Notes under the pieces: generated by a model
Databases searched by the model: none
Told to the model about the DNA's origin: nothing
Seen by the model: the letters and a program-made list of their open reading frames with translations, nothing else
Position numbers and translations under genes: made by a program
Shown: positions 52,554-60,309 of the stretch, piece by piece
Layout: every line of letters begins with the position of its first letter
Numbering within the stretch: position 1 is the first letter of the stretch
Source of the DNA: Ignavibacteriota bacterium
GTDB lineage: Bacteria > Bacteroidota > Ignavibacteria > SZUA-365
Direction: 5' to 3'
DNA: 64,000 bases
NCBI GenBank assembly: GCA_016218045.1
Contig: JACRFB010000053.1
Location: 1 to 64,000 of the forward strand

Positions 52554-53786
52554 TCACCGCCTCCCGACGAGCAGACAGGTGCGCACAACCGACGTGTTTC
52601 CGGCGGTGAGACGGATATGGTACATCCCCGATGGCAGTTGTACAGCATCCCACGCGCTGTGGTACTGGCCCGCCTCGAGCACCCCCTCAACGAGAACCGC
52701 GACACGGCGGCCGAGGGCGTCGTACACCGCGAGCGTAACGGAAGCACGCTGCGGAAGCGAGTACCGTATGACGGTGGAAGCGGAGAAGGGGTTCGGCGCA
52801 TTCTGCTCGAGTGTCGGTGACGAGAGTCGCAGCGCGGGAGTCTGCGTCGAGGTCACGGGTGAGGCGCTGCGGAACACGCCGCTTTCGGTGCCCGCGAACA
52901 GGCGGCCGGAGGCGTCGAGCGCGAGTGTATTGACGTGAAGATTCGCGAGTCCGTCGTTCATCGGCGCCCACACGCCGCCGTTCACATGAGAACGGAACAC
53001 ACCGCCGCCCGCGGTTCCGCAGAACATGTCGCCATTCGACGCCAGCACAAGCGCCTGTACTGCGTGAGCGGAAAGACCGTCGCTGATCCGCACCCAGTTT
53101 TCGATGTGGTCCACCAGTTTGTACACGCCCGAATCGCTGCCGAGAAACAGCGTCCCCGAGGCGGTAATGGCAAGCACGTTGCAGCCCTTCTCCATGTTCG
53201 CAAAGTCCCAGTGATTGCTGTGCGGCGTGGATCGCACCACGAGGTTGCGCTGCGCGGTGGGAATAGCGAACACCTCCTGCGCCCAGTTCAGAACCATGCT
53301 GCGGATGAGCGGCGTGTATTTGAAGTACGGGAGTCCGCTCCAGGTATCCCCGTCATTCGTGCTGAACTCCACCGCCTGCGCGCCGACGTACAGGTACCCT
53401 TCATCACTGAGTGCGAGCGAGGCGACAGGCCGCGTGAACAACCGCGCCACATCCCAGCTCACGGCGGCGTCGCGTGAACGGAAAAGCGTGGTGTCGTGTG
53501 TGAATCCCGCGAAGGCCGCACCGCTCGGCGCGATAATCACACAGGAGACCTCGCGTCCCGCGCCGAGGGCCTGCTGCCACGAGGCACCGTGATCCACGCT
53601 GCGTTGCAGTCCCGCGCGGCGTGTGCCCGCCAACAGCAGACCGTCGCGCAGGGCGAGTGTGGTGATACTTTCACCCGCGAGTCCGCGTGTTTCCCAGAGC
53701 GTCTGTGCGTGCAGGAACGCGGGTAGAACGGTCAATACAAGACAGGCGGAAAGGAACAGAGCGGAGGGACGCGTGGAAAGGATCAT
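52554..53786 (-). CDS. Beta-propeller protein with T9SS sorting domain
   Basis: A 410-residue exported protein. A signal peptide (MILSTRPSALFLSACLVLTV) is followed by a propeller of about seven repeats with blocks such as LLLAGTRRAGLQRSVDHGASW, LYVGAQAVEFSTNDGDTW, LFLGSDSGVY and LFAGTESGVFRS, resembling two-component-regulator or BNR propellers. The end (NAPNPFSASTVIRYSLP, YDALGRRV, LPSGMYHIRL) is the NPFN-type T9SS sorting domain with all three conserved motifs. Role unknown. ATG 53786 fits the signal peptide. Confidence 0.87.
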   Translation of the reverse strand: MILSTRPSALFLSACLVLTVLPAFLHAQTLWETRGLAGESITTLALRDGLLLAGTRRAGLQRSVDHGASWQQALGAGREVSCVIIAPSGAAFAGFTHDTTLFRSRDAAVSWDVARLFTRPVASLALSDEGYLYVGAQAVEFSTNDGDTWSGLPYFKYTPLIRSMVLNWAQEVFAIPTAQRNLVVRSTPHSNHWDFANMEKGCNVLAITASGTLFLGSDSGVYKLVDHIENWVRISDGLSAHAVQALVLASNGDMFCGTAGGGVFRSHVNGGVWAPMNDGLANLHVNTLALDASGRLFAGTESGVFRSASPVTSTQTPALRLSSPTLEQNAPNPFSASTVIRYSLPQRASVTLAVYDALGRRVAVLVEGVLEAGQYHSAWDAVQLPSGMYHIRLTAGNTSVVRTCLLVGRR

Positions 53787-53946
53787 GACGGTGGGGGGGA
53801 TATGTGGGGAGAGGGCTGAACGTGCCGCGTCGTGGCACGACAACAAATCTACACGCCGCCGCGCTGCAATCAAATACATTAACGAGTATGTTAGTCCTAA
53901 TTACCGGCAACACCACTCCCCTGTGCCGATCACGACACTCAGCGGA

Positions 53947-55182
53947 TCACGAGGACTCGTCGCCGGGAGTGTCGCCGACGGCGGCTCCCCCGCCGGACTC
54001 CTGCTCCTTGTACGCCGCGTAATACCGTTTTTTACTGCCCTCATAACTGTCGAAACGCAGCAGCACACCCTCGAGCTTGCCGTTGACCAGCGGCACGCGG
54101 CGCGAGGTGCGCAGGCCCACGGCCTTGCGCAGCGCTGGATCACCTGTGTAGATGTAACAGGTGCTGCCAGTGCAACGCTGCTTGATAAAATCGCCCAGCG
54201 CGGTGTACAGGGCCTTGGCTTCGTCCGGACTGCCGAGCCGGATGCCGTACGGGGGATTCGCGACCATGAGACCGTTCTCGAAGGCCGGTGCCGCTTCGAA
54301 CGCCATACGTGTCAACGATACCGAATCGGAATATGGCAGCCGCGAGAGATTTTTTCGCGCGACACTGATCGCCTCGCGGGCTATGTCGCTGCCGCGGATC
54401 AGACCTTCGGGCGCGGGCCGCATCAGCGCGTTGTACTCATCGGTGACTTCCTTCCACAACGCCGCGTCAAAATCGGGCAGCGCGAAGACACCGAACTTTT
54501 TCCGTAGGTACTGCGCGGGGATTCGGCAGTAGTGCATCAGCGCCTCGCACACAAGCGTGCCCGAACCGCACATGCAGTCCCAGAACGGCACTCCGCCATC
54601 CCACCCCGAAAGCCGGATGATCGCGGCCGCGAGCGTCTCCTGCATCGGGGCCTCGCCCGCAAGAAGACGGTAGCCGCGCTTGTGCAGCGATTCACCCGAG
54701 GTGTCGAGACTGATCACGGCATGATCGTGATCGATGTGCAGGTTGAATCGCACGTCGGGATTCACCGTGTCGACATTCGGCCGCTTGCCCCCGCTGATCT
54801 CGCGGAAATGATCGGCGATGCCGTCCTTCAAACACTGGGCGGCGTAGAGGGAATTCGTGATGGTGCTGGCGGCGACGGTGGCCGTTATCGCAAAGGTTTT
54901 GTCAATAGTGAGGAAATGTTCCCAACGGATTTTCCGCGCACCGGAGAGCAGGTTGTCCGGCCCCTTGCAGGGGAAGGAACGCAGCGGGGCCAGCACACGT
55001 GAAAGAAGCCGTGAGGTGTAGTTGATCCGATACAGGGTTCGCGCGACGGCCGTGAAGGTCACGCCGCGATACCGTGTGATGATGCCGGTTGCGCCGAGTT
55101 CCGAGAGTTCCTCGGCACAAAGTTCCTCCATCATCCCCGGAACCTGGGCGAAGTACGTGTGAGATTTCTGGTATTGGTACAT
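53947..55182 (-). CDS. THUMP-domain 23S rRNA (guanine-N2-) methyltransferase, RlmL-type
   Basis: A 411-residue cytoplasmic RNA methyltransferase. An N-terminal ferredoxin-like plus THUMP domain (about 1-160, with VNPDVRFNLHIDHDHAVISLD) precedes a Rossmann-type methyltransferase domain with FWDCMCGSGTLVCEAL (motif I) and the amino-methylating motif NPPYG near 310. This matches the RlmL/YpsC family that makes m2G2445 in 23S rRNA. It lacks the RlmK half found in E. coli, as usual outside Gammaproteobacteria. It ends in a Gly/Glu/Ser-rich tail. Confidence 0.9.
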   Translation of the reverse strand: MYQYQKSHTYFAQVPGMMEELCAEELSELGATGIITRYRGVTFTAVARTLYRINYTSRLLSRVLAPLRSFPCKGPDNLLSGARKIRWEHFLTIDKTFAITATVAASTITNSLYAAQCLKDGIADHFREISGGKRPNVDTVNPDVRFNLHIDHDHAVISLDTSGESLHKRGYRLLAGEAPMQETLAAAIIRLSGWDGGVPFWDCMCGSGTLVCEALMHYCRIPAQYLRKKFGVFALPDFDAALWKEVTDEYNALMRPAPEGLIRGSDIAREAISVARKNLSRLPYSDSVSLTRMAFEAAPAFENGLMVANPPYGIRLGSPDEAKALYTALGDFIKQRCTGSTCYIYTGDPALRKAVGLRTSRRVPLVNGKLEGVLLRFDSYEGSKKRYYAAYKEQESGGGAAVGDTPGDESS

Positions 55183-55244
55183 GGTGGATGGGAGCTATGG
55201 CCGGTGGCTGAAGGAGCGGGATCCGCTGTGTGCTGTGTGAGGAT

Positions 55245-55286
55245 CCAGGAGACAGGATACAGGAGACAGGAGACAGGCGACAGGAG
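55245..55286. repeat. ACAGGAG heptamer array
   Basis: Six copies of ACAGGAG with variants, upstream of the RlmL-type gene start and of the divergent membrane-protein gene. The same unit is found at 5691-5732 inside a coding start region, 49 kb away. Confidence 0.85.
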
Positions 55287-55461
55287 GGTCGGTGGATTGT
55301 CCTGCACACCATGTACCGCGACACGAAAGATACGGCAAATTCCCCGCCTTCTCGCCTGCCTCGAGAAAAGAGCGTGACAATGCAAGACACGATTCGGCTG
55401 ACAGAATACAGCGATACAGACGCATACAACGACGCTGATGATGTGTGGAGATATGTATCCG

Positions 55462-55491
55462 TCAAGACCTCCACGTAGAATGAGGTCTTGA
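55462..55491. promoter_or_regulatory. Perfect 10-bp inverted repeat upstream of a membrane protein gene
   Basis: TCAAGACCTC (55462-55471), 10-nt loop, GAGGTCTTGA (55482-55491), about 65 bp upstream of the start at 55557. It could be an operator, a leader hairpin or an attenuator. The rest of the 374-bp gap 55183-55556 holds the heptamer array and otherwise nothing recognised. Confidence 0.45.
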
Positions 55492-55556
55492 TATTCCTGC
55501 AGCATTGCTCTATGTTCCCTGCTCACACTTCCGTCCATATTCAGCCAGAGGTCCCC

Positions 55557-56120
55557 ATGGTCTCCATCACCTCCTTGCTGCTCCCGATACTGTTGTCCGC
55601 GGCATTTGTTTTTATCGTCAGCTCCATCATTCACATGCTGCTCCCCTATCATAAAAGTGATCGCGGCAAGCTGCCGAATGAGGATGCCGTGATGGATGCA
55701 CTGCGTCCGTTGAATATTCCGCCGGGCGATTACTCCGTCCCCTATCCGGAAAGTATCAAGCACATGGGATCGCCGGAACATATCGAGAAGATGAAGAAGG
55801 GTCCCGTGATGCTGATGACGGTGATGAAGAACGGTCCGTACGCGATGGGTGGTCCGATGGCGCTGTGGTTTGTGTTCGGCGTGCTGGTGAGTTTCTTCGC
55901 TGCCTATGTCGCGGGACGCGCGCTCACACCCGGCGCGCACTATCTCGCGGTGTTTCGGTTTACGGGAGTCACCGCATTTCTCGCCTACGGCCTCGGCGCG
56001 CTGCAGGAATCGATCTGGTATGCGCGTCCGTGGAGCACCACGATAAAAAACGTGTTCGACGGACTCGTGTACGCGCTTGTCACCGCGGGTACGTTCGGCT
56101 GGCTCTGGCCTGTGGTCTGA
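55557..56120 (+). CDS. Conserved inner-membrane protein of unknown function
   Basis: A 187-residue protein with an N-terminal helix (about 5-27) and three more hydrophobic segments (about 103-122, 131-152, 168-187). A central soluble loop contains PPGDYSVPYPESIKHMGSPE and EKMKKGPV. I recall similar unnamed membrane proteins in many environmental bacteria, but no function. AGAGG supports the ATG at 55557 over upstream starts. Confidence 0.75.
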   Translation: MVSITSLLLPILLSAAFVFIVSSIIHMLLPYHKSDRGKLPNEDAVMDALRPLNIPPGDYSVPYPESIKHMGSPEHIEKMKKGPVMLMTVMKNGPYAMGGPMALWFVFGVLVSFFAAYVAGRALTPGAHYLAVFRFTGVTAFLAYGLGALQESIWYARPWSTTIKNVFDGLVYALVTAGTFGWLWPVV

Positions 56121-56159
56121 TCCACCGGCTGCGTATCTCCGTGTTCATTCCGTTCTCCG

Positions 56160-56603
56160 TCACTGCGATCCCGATTCCATTTGTTGACTGCCGCCCAGCG
56201 CGCAGGGTTCCGCCATGGCCTCACGTTGAAGCGCCACGCGTGTGCTTTCACTGGGCAGCTCATATGCTGCACCGGTGAGGAAGTCGATTCCGACGCCGAT
56301 GGGCGCGCCGATATACCCGTAGAGCACATTGACGAGTAGCAGAGTCGACACGGAACCCTCCAACACGATGGAGGTGTCCCTCCACCCGGTTCTGCGAAAC
56401 TCTACCGTAAAATCTCCGTCTCGTCTGAGCGGAACCTTCACCGGTGAGTACCCCGCTCTGATACCATTGATCAGAACCTCTGCTGAATCAGGTATCGTCA
56501 CAATGTCGACATCCTGATACCTGCCGTGCAGCAATGTGGCGCAACCGGGGCCGGCGAGCACGGAGACCGCCGCGATGAGAAGTACGACTGTGGTGCGTTG
56601 CAT
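56160..56603 (-). CDS. PEGA-domain lipoprotein
   Basis: A 147-residue lipoprotein: signal and lipobox (VLAGPGC), then a PEGA-like domain with IPDSAEVLINGIRAGYSPVK, in which a short beta unit ends in the G-x-(S/T)-P turn typical of PEGA domains. A hydrophobic stretch (STLLLVNVLYGYIGAPIG) follows. AAAGGAG lies just ahead of ATGATG; the second ATG (56603) has the better spacing. It is the downstream member of a likely unit with the next two minus-strand genes. Confidence 0.75.
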   Translation of the reverse strand: MQRTTVVLLIAAVSVLAGPGCATLLHGRYQDVDIVTIPDSAEVLINGIRAGYSPVKVPLRRDGDFTVEFRRTGWRDTSIVLEGSVSTLLLVNVLYGYIGAPIGVGIDFLTGAAYELPSESTRVALQREAMAEPCALGGSQQMESGSQ

Positions 56604-56668
56604 CATCGCTCCTTTGGAATATTCCTGTCTGATATGCCGGGATGTTGATGACGGTGCGCGTAGGTGCA

Positions 56669-57322
56669 TTAAAACAGAAAGCCCAAAGAACCGTACAGTC
56701 CGCGTTCCGTGCCGTATCCCGCTCCGAGGAACAAGCCCTTCACGGCACCTTGGCCAGGGTCCGAAGAGAAATGATACCGCGTGCCGAGGAACCATCCTGT
56801 GCGTCTTTCGGTACGGATGTTCGGCATATCGAAGAAGACTTTATGCCACACAGTCTGAGGATATTCGGCGCGATACGAAACGTGATCCACTCCTCCAGTA
56901 ACACTCCATCGGCCGACCGGCACCACGAGCCCGATGCCAAATCCGAAACCGCTCACCTTGATAGGATTGTACTGCGGATCAGGACTGGGGCTCGAGTCAT
57001 CAAATGGATTTGAATACGGAATCAGGATATCCAACTGCAGATAGAGGGAGCGGACTGCAATACCCACGGCCGACGCCGATGTTCCGCCCGTTCCTACGAT
57101 ACTCCATCCCCACGACTGCGACGGGTATGAGAGAGGCGTCACGTCTTGACTCACTGCATATTCGCGCGATACGGGTACTGCAGACGCGGTCGTATCAACG
57201 GGCTTCGCTTTTCTTCTTCCACCTTGCGGTTGATTTTGCGCGACGACATTGAGTGTTATGGCTGCAGCGAAGATACATAACCAGCTTGCTGACAGGCGAT
57301 ATGTACTCGATATTCTGTTCAT
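56669..57322 (-). CDS. Outer-membrane beta-barrel-like protein
   Basis: A 217-residue exported protein with signal peptide (about 1-28), a Gln/Lys-rich linker (NQPQGGRRKAKPVDTT), and amphipathic strands ending GLYGSLGFLF, with a terminal aromatic as in BAM substrates. Not recognised beyond that. GAGGTGG supports the ATG. It is followed 65 bp on by the PEGA lipoprotein and preceded by the DUF4116-like lipoprotein gene. Confidence 0.72.
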   Translation of the reverse strand: MNRISSTYRLSASWLCIFAAAITLNVVAQNQPQGGRRKAKPVDTTASAVPVSREYAVSQDVTPLSYPSQSWGWSIVGTGGTSASAVGIAVRSLYLQLDILIPYSNPFDDSSPSPDPQYNPIKVSGFGFGIGLVVPVGRWSVTGGVDHVSYRAEYPQTVWHKVFFDMPNIRTERRTGWFLGTRYHFSSDPGQGAVKGLFLGAGYGTERGLYGSLGFLF

Positions 57323-57425
57323 TATGCCACCTCGATAATGTATTCTGTGGGAAAACATGTGTTCAGTCTCGTTGATCATTCGTTATTGCGATCCTGCGGA
57401 ATCACAAGTATTTCCTCTATTTCAG

Positions 57426-58466
57426 TCAGCGTATCACTGACACATTTCGTGCACAGGGATTTTGAGCGATCGCGGCCAGGACGATGTTCCTGTGTCCGCG
57501 CAGTGTCTCAGAAGCGAACTCCAGGGCCATTCCATTGCTGCGCACCGCGTGCATGACAATGACGGAATCGTTGCGCAGTGTATCGGATGCGAAAGCCAGG
57601 GCGCGCCCGTCCCTCGTCACTGCTGTCGTGACGATATTCCGTCTGTCACGGAGGGGAGCAGACGCAAATTGTAAAGCCAGTCCGTTGCTCTGCACAGCGA
57701 CAAGCACGCAGAGCGCATCATTCCGCAATTCTTCCGATACGTACTCCAGTGCCATTCCGTTCTGATTCACCGCCGTCAGCGCAGTATTCCGATCACCTCG
57801 AATACGCGGAGATGCATGGTGCAGAGCGCGTCCGTTTTGTTCCACCGCGGCGGCAACCATTTTTTCATCGTCTTTCCATTCCCGGGGTGCGCGACGAAGC
57901 AACGCGCCATTGTGAGCCAGCGCGTGCACGATCGCATCCTGGCCCTGCGCGCGGTATGGCTCCGCGCTTTCATGCGACGGCAGAGGAGATGGAAAAACAT
58001 AGTCGGTCTTGTGCCCGATGAGTGCACCGACGGGTGCCGCGATGAAGAGACTGACCGCGGTACTCAGTATCGCACCGGCTCCGAGTACTACTTTCTCCAA
58101 ACCACTGACGTTGGATGCGGCCGCAGCGGCAGCCAACAGCAGGTAGCCCGGTCCACCGCTATATGTAAAACCTTCCAGGGCACCGAGCCAATGGTCGATG
58201 AAACGTATCCTGTGTACCGCAGTGCTGGACACTGAACGCCACTGCGCCGACTTGGAATCGAACCAGAATGTTGAGTCGTGCTCGACCGTGACCGAATCCG
58301 CGTCAAATTCTTCGAGGCATCCGTTCGCTGAAACTATAACAACCGCATGGCGTTCCGATCCTAATTCAGAAATTTCCGAATACTGGTATGGATTGACCAC
58401 GTGCGTGGTGGAAGCACAGCCGAGCCATAGCAGAGGGAAAAGTAAGACAAGAATTGAACGTGTCAT
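57426..58466 (-). CDS. Lipoprotein with DUF4116-like tandem repeats
   Basis: A 346-residue lipoprotein (lipobox LLWLGCAS). The first half contains a beta domain and two hydrophobic helices (about 110-160). The second half (about 180-335) has seven units of about 25 residues with the consensus AVxxNGxALxFASxxLRxD, for example AVQSNGLALQFASAPLRD. This resembles DUF4116 repeats, best known from protists, giant viruses and intracellular bacteria. The repeats probably form a helical solenoid for protein binding. GGAGT precedes the ATG. Confidence 0.75.
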   Translation of the reverse strand: MTRSILVLLFPLLWLGCASTTHVVNPYQYSEISELGSERHAVVIVSANGCLEEFDADSVTVEHDSTFWFDSKSAQWRSVSSTAVHRIRFIDHWLGALEGFTYSGGPGYLLLAAAAAASNVSGLEKVVLGAGAILSTAVSLFIAAPVGALIGHKTDYVFPSPLPSHESAEPYRAQGQDAIVHALAHNGALLRRAPREWKDDEKMVAAAVEQNGRALHHASPRIRGDRNTALTAVNQNGMALEYVSEELRNDALCVLVAVQSNGLALQFASAPLRDRRNIVTTAVTRDGRALAFASDTLRNDSVIVMHAVRSNGMALEFASETLRGHRNIVLAAIAQNPCARNVSVIR

Positions 58467-58599
58467 GGTGTACTCCGTATTTTGACAGCCCGGGTGGACA
58501 TGTGAACTGTGCGCAATGTGCGACATGGCTGCATGCCAGAAGTCACGGACATGTCATGGCTTTGCCGGGTTTCTGTAAAAATGGTCTTCGAGGTATGTC

Positions 58600-60309
58600 A
58601 TGCGCCGTCCCTTCGCCATTGCCACACTCATTCTTCTCGCGTCGTGTTCGAGCGGGATCAAAATCACATCCAACCGCAGTGTCATAACGGAGGATGCGGT
58701 CGACTGCACACCGTCCGGCGGAGCGGTGCCGGCTCTGATCGACACCGCTTGTACGGGCGCGGATGGGCCCTGCTACAAGATCCGGCCTCTCGCGGACGTG
58801 CTCCAGAGCGGCCATGACGATTTTGGCCTGAGCATCGCGTCGGACCCCGGCAATCGCGGAACGGAGCTGCTTGTCTTCACGAGCACACGGCCCGGAGGAT
58901 ATTCGTACAGCGCCGAGGAATCGAGTCAGAACCTCTGGACGGCGTCGCGCAACACATCCGGGACACATGCTCCTGCCGCGGTCACACTCAACGCGCGCAT
59001 AGTCCACGAAGGCGCGCCGGCCCTGTCGCCCGACGGACAGTGGATGTACTTCGCGGCAAAAAATCGTCCCGACACTCTGGGCGATTGTGACATATATCAG
59101 GCGCGCATCGTGCGAAACGACGGCGGTATCTCGCTCGCAGATGTCCGGCTGGTGGACGGCATCAATTCCACGTGGTTCGATTCGCATCCCTCGCTTTCCG
59201 CCGATGGCATGCGCCTGTGTTTTACCTCCGACCGTCCCGGTGGTCTGGGCAATGCCGATCTCTGGATGTCGGAACGTTCTGCCGACGGCACTTGGCGCAC
59301 GCCGCGCAATCTCGGACCGCGCATCAATTCCACCTGCAACGAGATGACACCATATCTCTGCGCCGACAACCGCACCCTGTACTTTGCATCCGACGGGTAC
59401 AATGCCGTGGGCGGACTCGACATCTTTCTTGCGGAGATGGACGACGCGGGACAGTGGTCCGCCCCGGTCAACGCCGGCCGCCCGCTCAATACCCTGTGGG
59501 ATGACATGTTCCCCGCGACACCACCGAATGCGCGCGCCGATTCGTTGTTGACTTTCACCTCGAACCGGCCCGGGGGTGCGGGCGGGTACGACCTGTACGC
59601 GATATCACCGAATCCGCAGCCGCCGTCGCTGGTCACTTTGCGCGGCCGCGTACGCAGCGCGCGCAGCGGAGATCCCGTTCCCGGCGCGGCCTTGTTCTGG
59701 AAAGACCGCGGCACGGGCGATCTGGTCGCGACAGTCCACACCAACGAGCGCGGGGAATACTATGTGGTCCTGCCGAAAGGACGCGGGTATGACGTGGGAG
59801 CGCAGGCGGAAAAATACTTCTACGACACCTTCCCGCTCGACACGCCACGCGAGCCCGGTGTGCGCGAATACGAGCACGATTTCCGGCTCGGCGAAACGCT
59901 CGACCTGCGCATCAATTTCCCCTTCAATGATGCCGCGCATCCTCTCGACAACGTGCTCGATGCCGAGGGGAACAGCACAGGCACCACATGGAAGCAGTCG
60001 CTCGAATTCCTGGCCCTGAATATCCGGAGCTACGGCGCGCGTATACAATCGATCGTGCTCGCGGGCCACACCGACTCGGTCGGATCGAGCGAATACAACC
60101 GCACGCTCGCCCGGCAGCGCGCGGAATTTGTGCGCGACGCCCTGGTGCGTGAACACGGCATCACACCCTCGCTGATCACCGTGACCGCGGTCGGCGAGGA
60201 TCAGCTCCCCGCGCGCAGGCCTGGAGAAAGTGACGAAGTATATAACACACGCTGCCGCCGGGTGGAGCTAATAAAAGTCGTGCAGGAGAAAAAAGGAGGC
60301 ACGCGATGA
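58600..60309 (+). CDS. PorE-like OmpA-family lipoprotein with PD40 propeller
   Basis: A 569-residue lipoprotein (lipobox LILLASCSS). Domains in order: PD40/WD40-like propeller (about 75-340, with ALSPDGQWMYFAAK and SADGMRLCFTSDRPGG blades); a carboxypeptidase-regulatory-like domain (about 345-425, RGRVRSARSGDPVPGAALF and NERGEYYVVLPKG); and an OmpA C-terminal peptidoglycan-binding domain (about 440-565, LAGHTDSVGSSEYNRTLARQR). This order is that of PorE, a T9SS component linking the secretion apparatus to peptidoglycan, but the N-terminal TPR part of PorE is missing. It overlaps the next gene by 4 bp. Confidence 0.85.
   Translation: MRRPFAIATLILLASCSSGIKITSNRSVITEDAVDCTPSGGAVPALIDTACTGADGPCYKIRPLADVLQSGHDDFGLSIASDPGNRGTELLVFTSTRPGGYSYSAEESSQNLWTASRNTSGTHAPAAVTLNARIVHEGAPALSPDGQWMYFAAKNRPDTLGDCDIYQARIVRNDGGISLADVRLVDGINSTWFDSHPSLSADGMRLCFTSDRPGGLGNADLWMSERSADGTWRTPRNLGPRINSTCNEMTPYLCADNRTLYFASDGYNAVGGLDIFLAEMDDAGQWSAPVNAGRPLNTLWDDMFPATPPNARADSLLTFTSNRPGGAGGYDLYAISPNPQPPSLVTLRGRVRSARSGDPVPGAALFWKDRGTGDLVATVHTNERGEYYVVLPKGRGYDVGAQAEKYFYDTFPLDTPREPGVREYEHDFRLGETLDLRINFPFNDAAHPLDNVLDAEGNSTGTTWKQSLEFLALNIRSYGARIQSIVLAGHTDSVGSSEYNRTLARQRAEFVRDALVREHGITPSLITVTAVGEDQLPARRPGESDEVYNTRCRRVELIKVVQEKKGGTR

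Noticed and set aside
55131-55940. 269-codon minus strand frame upstream of the THUMP methyltransferase
   Set aside because: It covers the heptamer array and is antisense to the membrane protein gene; His-rich nonsense with no domain.
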